NCBI GenBank assembly: GCA_003254905.1
Contig: QANU01055992.1
Coordinates: 215,603-279,602, forward strand
DNA: 64,000 nucleotides
Direction: 5' to 3'
DNA from: Nissolia schottii
Lineage: Eukaryota; Streptophyta; Magnoliopsida; Fabales; Fabaceae
The translations under genes were made by a program, and so were the position numbers. Within the stretch, counting starts at the first letter, position 1. Each line of letters opens with the position of its first letter. The notes under the pieces were generated by a model. It was not told where the DNA came from, ran no database searches, and saw only the letters and a list, made by a program, of their open reading frames with translations. Below, piece after piece: positions 59,208-64,000 of the stretch.

Positions 59208-60168
59208 ATGGACAGGCTGGCAATCCTCCGGCTCCGGTTGCCCGTGGGGTACACCTTCGCCCCCTCAGACGAAGAGTTCGTCGGGTTCTACCTCAGGCGG
59301 AAGGCGCTAGCCCGCAGGCCCGGCCAGGATGTCGTTCCTGAGTTCGACGTCTTCAAGACCGTGCCCAAGAAGCTCCCGTCTGGTTAGCGCCCGTTGATTG
59401 ATTGCGTTTCGAATACCGTGGATTCATTATTACTAATCGTGTTTTTCGTAGGTGGGAGGATCTTTCTCGGCAACAAGTTCTTCTTCATGGACCTGAAGAA
59501 CAGCGCGTTCGAGAGCGATGACAAGAGGAAGGCCGGCTCCGGGTACTGGAAGGCCGCGGGCCCGGTGAAGGACGTCGGGAGGAATGGCAAGCTGATCGGA
59601 AAGAGGAAGCGGCTGGTCTTCTGGAGGAGGAGGGGGAAAGGCGACACCTTTGTGAGGACAAGGTGGATTATGCACGAGTTCCGCCTGTTTGTCACGGCGG
59701 GCCACCCGACCCACAAGGTAAATAAAAAAACAAAAATGTTACATGTACACCTAATTTATTCTCATGAGTGCGCAAACATTACAAAATTATAGATGATATT
59801 CTCAATTATACTTAATTAAGTGTACAAACATTACCGACATTAAAACACAAACTTTATGTATATAAATATAGTGCTAATTTCGCAATCACTTTGTCTGCCT
59901 GACTTATATTGGGCTCAAAATGCAGATATCATCCTGGGCCGGGTACAAGATATTCCTGAGGAAGGCGAGGAAGAACAGAAAGAACAAGCGGGCCGAGAGG
60001 GCAGAGGCGTGTGACAGCCGCGTCGGCGCTGGGGAGGAAGATGAGGAGAGTATAGAGGTTGATGATGATGACGTGGAACAACCCAGTGTGATGAATTTTG
60101 CAGCGGAGAGTGGCACCGACACAGGCCCTCCCTCACCAACCACCTCTGACTCCTTTACAAGTCAGTGA
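59208..60168 (+). CDS. Short NAC-domain transcription factor, three exons
   Basis: This is a plant-specific DNA-binding regulator of the NAC family. The exons are 59208-59382, 59452-59717 and 59926-60168, with GT-AG junctions in frame, giving 227 residues. NAC landmarks are LPVGYTFAPSDEEFVGFYL (subdomain A), VVPEFDVFKTVP (C), SGYWKA at 88-93 and WIMHEFRL at 130-137 (D), and SSWAGYKIFLRKARK (E). It is divergent: the usual EWYFF-type stretch reads NKFFFMDL, and VFWRRRGKG replaces the commoner VFYRGR. A basic run (RKARKNRKNKR, about 159-169) could be a nuclear signal. The acidic tail (EEDEE, then VDDDD) may act in activation. At 227 residues it is shorter than most NACs (around 300). Exons 1-2 are about 60% G+C with mostly G/C third positions, unlike the other three genes here. 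Start choice: the only ATG in the CT-rich leader, directly ahead of the NAC domain. Confidence 0.88.
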
Positions 60169-61332
60169 ATTGAAACTGGCCCCCCGAAAGTTAGAATAGA
60201 ATTTAGGAGTTGCAGAGAATAGAGACCTTTCGGATTGTATAAAGAGAAATCATTGCTTTTTTCTCTCTTCTTTTTTCTGTAGCCTCTAGGGGAGAATTAA
60301 TTAATTGAGAATTGTGTGCATGGGCTTTGTTTTGTGCAAGGTCCCCAAACCTGGTACAAATTAATAACAAGCAACTTGTTCATGACTTTTGTTTACATGT
60401 TCATGATTATTTAACAATAATTTTTTATTTTTTTTTATATATACTTTGAAACACTAGTACTAGGGGAGCGAACAGAAAGAGGGAAGGAAATGAGACAAAC
60501 AGAAATCAAACTCTTGACCCAAATCTCATTGACCCCCTTAATTACTTAGGATCTCTTGAGCTGCACCTCATGAGCGATTTAACAATATTTTTCACTAATA
60601 TGCTTTTATCATTTTTGTCAAATTGAGGCTAATTATTGTGAGGGTTAAACAAAATAAATAAATAACGACACTTTGAATTAACGCGGATTCCTGAGTACTG
60701 CTGTTCGCAATTCAAGCCTTTAATTAATTGGTCATCAAAAGGGAAATGATTTTTGTTGAGACGAAGAAACGATCCAAAGTGTGATAATAATAAACCGAAG
60801 AATACGTGCAAAAGGGAGGCATCCGATGAAAGTATTCCGCGTTATCTAATCATGAACTTTATGAAAACAAGTAGTGATGCCATATGGGTGAGCAAACACA
60901 AGCATCACCTCAAGGATGTTAGTGCCATAGGTTTTTGGCGCATCAGCATATGGATTTGATCCGAATCCTTCTTTCAATGGGGGAGAACTCACTACGCCAT
61001 TCATTAAATTCTTCCTTTCACGTTAAAATAGAAAAAGCGAAGAAAAAGTGATTTTTTTTTAAATGGTAGTTAAGATATATGTAAAAAAATCATCGAGTAC
61101 ATATGGTTAAGGAAGGAATAAAAAATTGGGTTCTATATCACTTTCCTCCTGTGGACATTACTATTCTTCTCACATTCTTCCCACTAATAAAAATATAAGT
61201 GAAGCAAATGCCAAATGTTGTTTTCTATTTTTTGGCTTAATAAATCGAAAATAAGTATCTAAATTCACTCAATTCAAGTTCGGTTGGAGCCAGATTGGCT
61301 CATTATAAAGGTAAAAACTCCCTCATCATTAC
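60169..61332. other. NAC 3' flank and AT-rich intergenic DNA
   Basis: The 3' UTR probably ends within the first 200-250 bp (T-rich around 60258-60280, AATTAATTAATTG near 60295). Beyond it no gene or clear repeat was recognised. Confidence 0.4.
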
Positions 61333-61527
61333 ATTTTTTTTTACACAAAAATCATACCTAGATTTTTCTTAGAGAAAAAGTGGCTAACTATCTTGTTGTA
61401 AATTTTGTTTGCATTCATAGCATAATAGTTACTCACCCTCTCAACAGGTGGGATTTTTGAGAATCGAACTTTTGTCCTCATTCTTACGAGGGACCAAGCT
61501 GCTTACCGCTTGTCCAACTGCTTGTTG
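61333..61527 (-). mobile_element. tRNA-derived SINE
   Basis: On the minus strand, TTGGACAAGCGGTAAGCAGC (A-box-like, 61501-61519) is followed at the expected distance by AAGTTCGATTCTC (B-box-like, 61459-61471). Together these are a degenerate RNA polymerase III promoter of tRNA type. A non-tRNA body and an A-rich end (near 61336-61345) follow. The head is at the right. No target duplication was confirmed. Confidence 0.55.
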
Positions 61528-62860
61528 TGGCGAATTCTAGCTTGCACCATGTAATTTATGGTGAATGAATAGCACCATGTTAAAATAAGTTGGTCCACGG
61601 TGTACTTCAAAGATGGTCACGTTTACCCCTTCCACCTCCATCATCTTTGCCTCCTTTCTTTACCTTTCTGTCACACCTCCTCCTTCCTCACCGTGGGTGG
61701 CCACTTGCCGCCGCCACCCCACCTCTCACCACCCTTTTGGCTAGCTCCACCTCGACATGCCACAACTGCTCTGTGGCTCGATGCAAGAGTCCAGCACAGT
61801 CTTCGACTTCAAATTCGCAATTGGGATGTCGTTGTTGTTACCAGCGAGAAAGTCTTCCATGAATGTTGACGGAAAGCTTCACATTAGCGGTGACCAATGT
61901 CACCTTCCACCGCTACCTGGCCTCCTACAAGGGCCACCACAACCAACTTGCTTCAATTCCATGTTTTCTCGTTACGCTACCTAATTTTCGAATTTGAATT
62001 GCTTATTTTTTTAATCAACAATTTGTTGAAAACCCAAATTGATTGGTTTTGCGGCTCTTGTTTCAAGAGACTAGGAGGGCTTGTGCATTAGGTGGCCACT
62101 ATTTCGTCTAAATTGATCAGCATGCCTGTGATCCGTTCGATAAAATGTCCCCCACAAAGATCTCTTGATAGGAACAGCTGATATATTTGTATTCATTTCA
62201 CTAGATTTTAGTTTCCACTGAGATCTACTCAATCATTTAGCTAGCTAGAAGTCACGACGACGATAGAGGGTGGCACTGGTAAGGGGATAGGGTAAGCATG
62301 AAATCTTGCAATTTTAAGAAGCCATGGAAGAGAAAATTTTGTTTGTCGAATTGGTAGAGTTAGTTTTCTGTTCAAATGAATGGAGGAAGGGATGGGATGA
62401 ATGAGAATAAAATTGAGTATAATTAGCCACACTTATGAAATATACATTTAACCACATTTATAAAATGCGACTAAATGCAGATGTTCCACCACAGACCACC
62501 AAATGCATCATTCTCTTGAAGTTACTTAGTGCAACGTAGAACTAGCCCTAAAAATGTATGTTATATAAAAGTCAATAGGTTAAACACGGTGCTCCTCTTA
62601 TTATTCTCCCTAATTGCCTAGCATTTAAAAGAAAGAAACCCTATTTGTGTTCCTCTCAAATTTTATGAGGGATAAAATAGTCTCTCATCACTTAAAAATT
62701 CAACATTAGTTTCTCACCTTAAAAATATGTATGTAATACGTTTATCCCTCGATTAACTTTTTGTTCTACATTTTATATGTTATTAACATGATAAATGCAA
62801 CATATTTTTTAACTTAAATTTTAGCTCAGAGTAAAGATAGTTCACATTCTGTCATACATC
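61528..62860. other. Intergenic DNA with a C-rich island, no supported gene
   Basis: The stretch 61590-61980 is unusually C-rich (CCACCTCC and CGCCGCCACCCC words) and opens overlapping frames of 75-90 codons. None resembles a known protein and there is no consistent codon pattern, so I do not call a gene. The rest is AT-rich. Confidence 0.4.
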
Positions 62861-64000
62861 TGCTAGTTAGTTATTCTTTCTATTATTTCTGTTATGTGGA
62901 GGTTAGGATAGCTATCTCTAGTTTGGTTTGTCACAACGTTGTATAAATACCAAGTCTCAATGAAGAATGCTCACCTTTGATCTCATTACTTGCATTACAA
63001 GTCAATATGGTATCAGAAGAGAAACAATTTTGCACCCAAGCTTCTTGAAGCTTCTTTAATTTTTTTCTCTCTAGAATTTCGAGTTTCTTTCAAGATCTTC
63101 TGCGAGCAATTGCCACACCTCTTGCTTACACAATTGCAAATATGCAAGACCCCAATAATCCTTACAACCTTCACCCAAATGAATCACCCTCATTGGTGTT
63201 AGTTCCTATTCCTCTAACACAAATCAACTACAATTGTTGGTAGAGGAGTATGAAGATGGCATTACTTATTAAGAACAAGCTTGTCTTTGTCAGTGACTCA
63301 ATTCTATTTTGGAAACGCTAAAACACAATGGTATTGGCATGGATTCACTGTTCTTTGTCACCATTGATAGCTCAGAGTGTTCTTTCGATTGAGAGCACAC
63401 AAGCGTTGTAGAGTGAATTACAGGAGCGATTTTTGCAAGCTAATTAGTTTTGAGTCTCTGATCTGTAGGAAAATATTTTTTCTTGTAAACAAGGTGACCT
63501 TTTAGTTACATCTTATTTTATTATAATGAAAACCTTGCTTGATGAATTTGAAGTTTGCATGCTTGGACAAGTTTGTAGTCGTGTGTGTGTTTGCAATGCT
63601 TTGGTTCAAGTAAAGGATCAAAGAAATACACTCCGAGTAGCACGGTTCTTGAAAGGATTAAATGAGAAGTACACAACAGTAAGGTCTCAGATCATGCTCA
63701 TCAATCCTCTACCAACACTAAATAGGGTTTTTGGTATAGTGATTCAACAAGAACGCCAATGCGGTGTTGAAACTCTTGATCACAGCAAAGCATTAATGAA
63801 TTCTTCAGAAGATAACAAGAAAAACATAAGCTCTCTCTCACAAGATAACAAGAGGAATTTTTCCTCAACTGCTGGCACTCCAGGTCCAAGATCAAGGGCT
63901 CATAAATATAACCTAAGGGCAAAGTGCACACACTATGGAATAATAGGGAATAATGTCGATGAGTGCTGCTGGAAGCATGGTTTTCCCCTAGCTATAAGTT
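62861..64000 (+). mobile_element. 5' part of a Ty1/copia element cut by the window edge
   Basis: A probable short LTR (about 62861-63004, TATA stretch TGTATAAATACC near 62941) is followed by a tRNA-Met-type primer-binding site TGGTATCAGAAG at 63008. A gag region follows with copia landmarks: NPYNLHPNESPSL, ARFLKGLNEKYTTVRSQ, INPLPTLNRVF, and a C-terminal knuckle starting CTHYG. The gag is broken in a few places. The pol part would lie beyond position 64000. Confidence 0.75.

Noticed and set aside
59384-59716. Minus-strand open frames of 90-110 codons over NAC exon 2
   Set aside because: They are antisense shadows made by the GC-rich exon. The + strand reading has clear NAC motifs and splice sites, and the minus frames resemble nothing.
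61590-61984. Three overlapping + strand frames of 75-90 codons in a C-rich island
   Set aside because: No recognisable protein and no single frame with gene-like codon use. The overlap of several frames points to base composition.

Overview
The window is plant nuclear DNA. It is AT-rich, its genes are split by GT-AG introns, and it is packed with plant LTR retrotransposons, LINE and SINE pieces and inverted-repeat elements. The repeat style and the four gene families point to a dicot and probably a legume (Glycine or a relative). The species is an inference. No bacterial-type gene, CRISPR array, rRNA gene or complete tRNA gene was seen.

Four host genes, all on the + strand, can be modelled exon by exon. 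(1) 1496-17572 is a PBS1-like receptor-like cytoplasmic kinase (RLCK VII) whose 5' end lies outside the window. Two of its introns are swollen by retrotransposons. (2) 23193-27991 is a 440-residue DHHC protein S-acyltransferase. (3) 36321-38585 is a 380-residue glycerophosphodiester phosphodiesterase, with two P1BS phosphate-starvation motifs just upstream. (4) 59208-60168 is a short, GC-rich NAC-domain transcription factor. Splice sites and reading frames join cleanly in all four. They are unrelated neighbours, not a pathway cluster.

Layout. 1-17.6 kb: the kinase gene. One intron holds an old minus-strand Ty1/copia element, which itself carries a younger Ty3/gypsy chromovirus-like element. 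The next intron holds a second copia fossil. 17.6-22.5 kb: LTR-like repeats. 22.5-28.3 kb: the acyltransferase gene. 28.6-30.3 kb: two LINE pieces separated by an LTR-like block. 30.3-36 kb: AT-rich intergenic DNA with a duplicated segment of about 275 bp. 36-38.6 kb: the phosphodiesterase gene. 39.1-43.6 kb: gypsy-related relics. 43.6-49.5 kb: simple repeats, inverted-repeat elements, a 237-bp duplication on both sides of an N, and a degenerate minisatellite. 49.5-54.7 kb: LTR and copia relics. 55.1-56.5 kb: a copia-type LTR followed by an antisense piece of a CIPK-like kinase gene. 59.1-60.2 kb: the NAC gene. 61.3-61.5 kb: a SINE. 62.9-64 kb: the start of another copia element, cut by the window edge.

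I found no clear new biological system. The observations most worth following are the paired P1BS sites before the phosphodiesterase gene, the captured CIPK fragment in a copia context, the kinase gene bridging about 15 kb of intron, the odd composition of the NAC gene, and the duplication around the N at 45851, which looks like an assembly fault.
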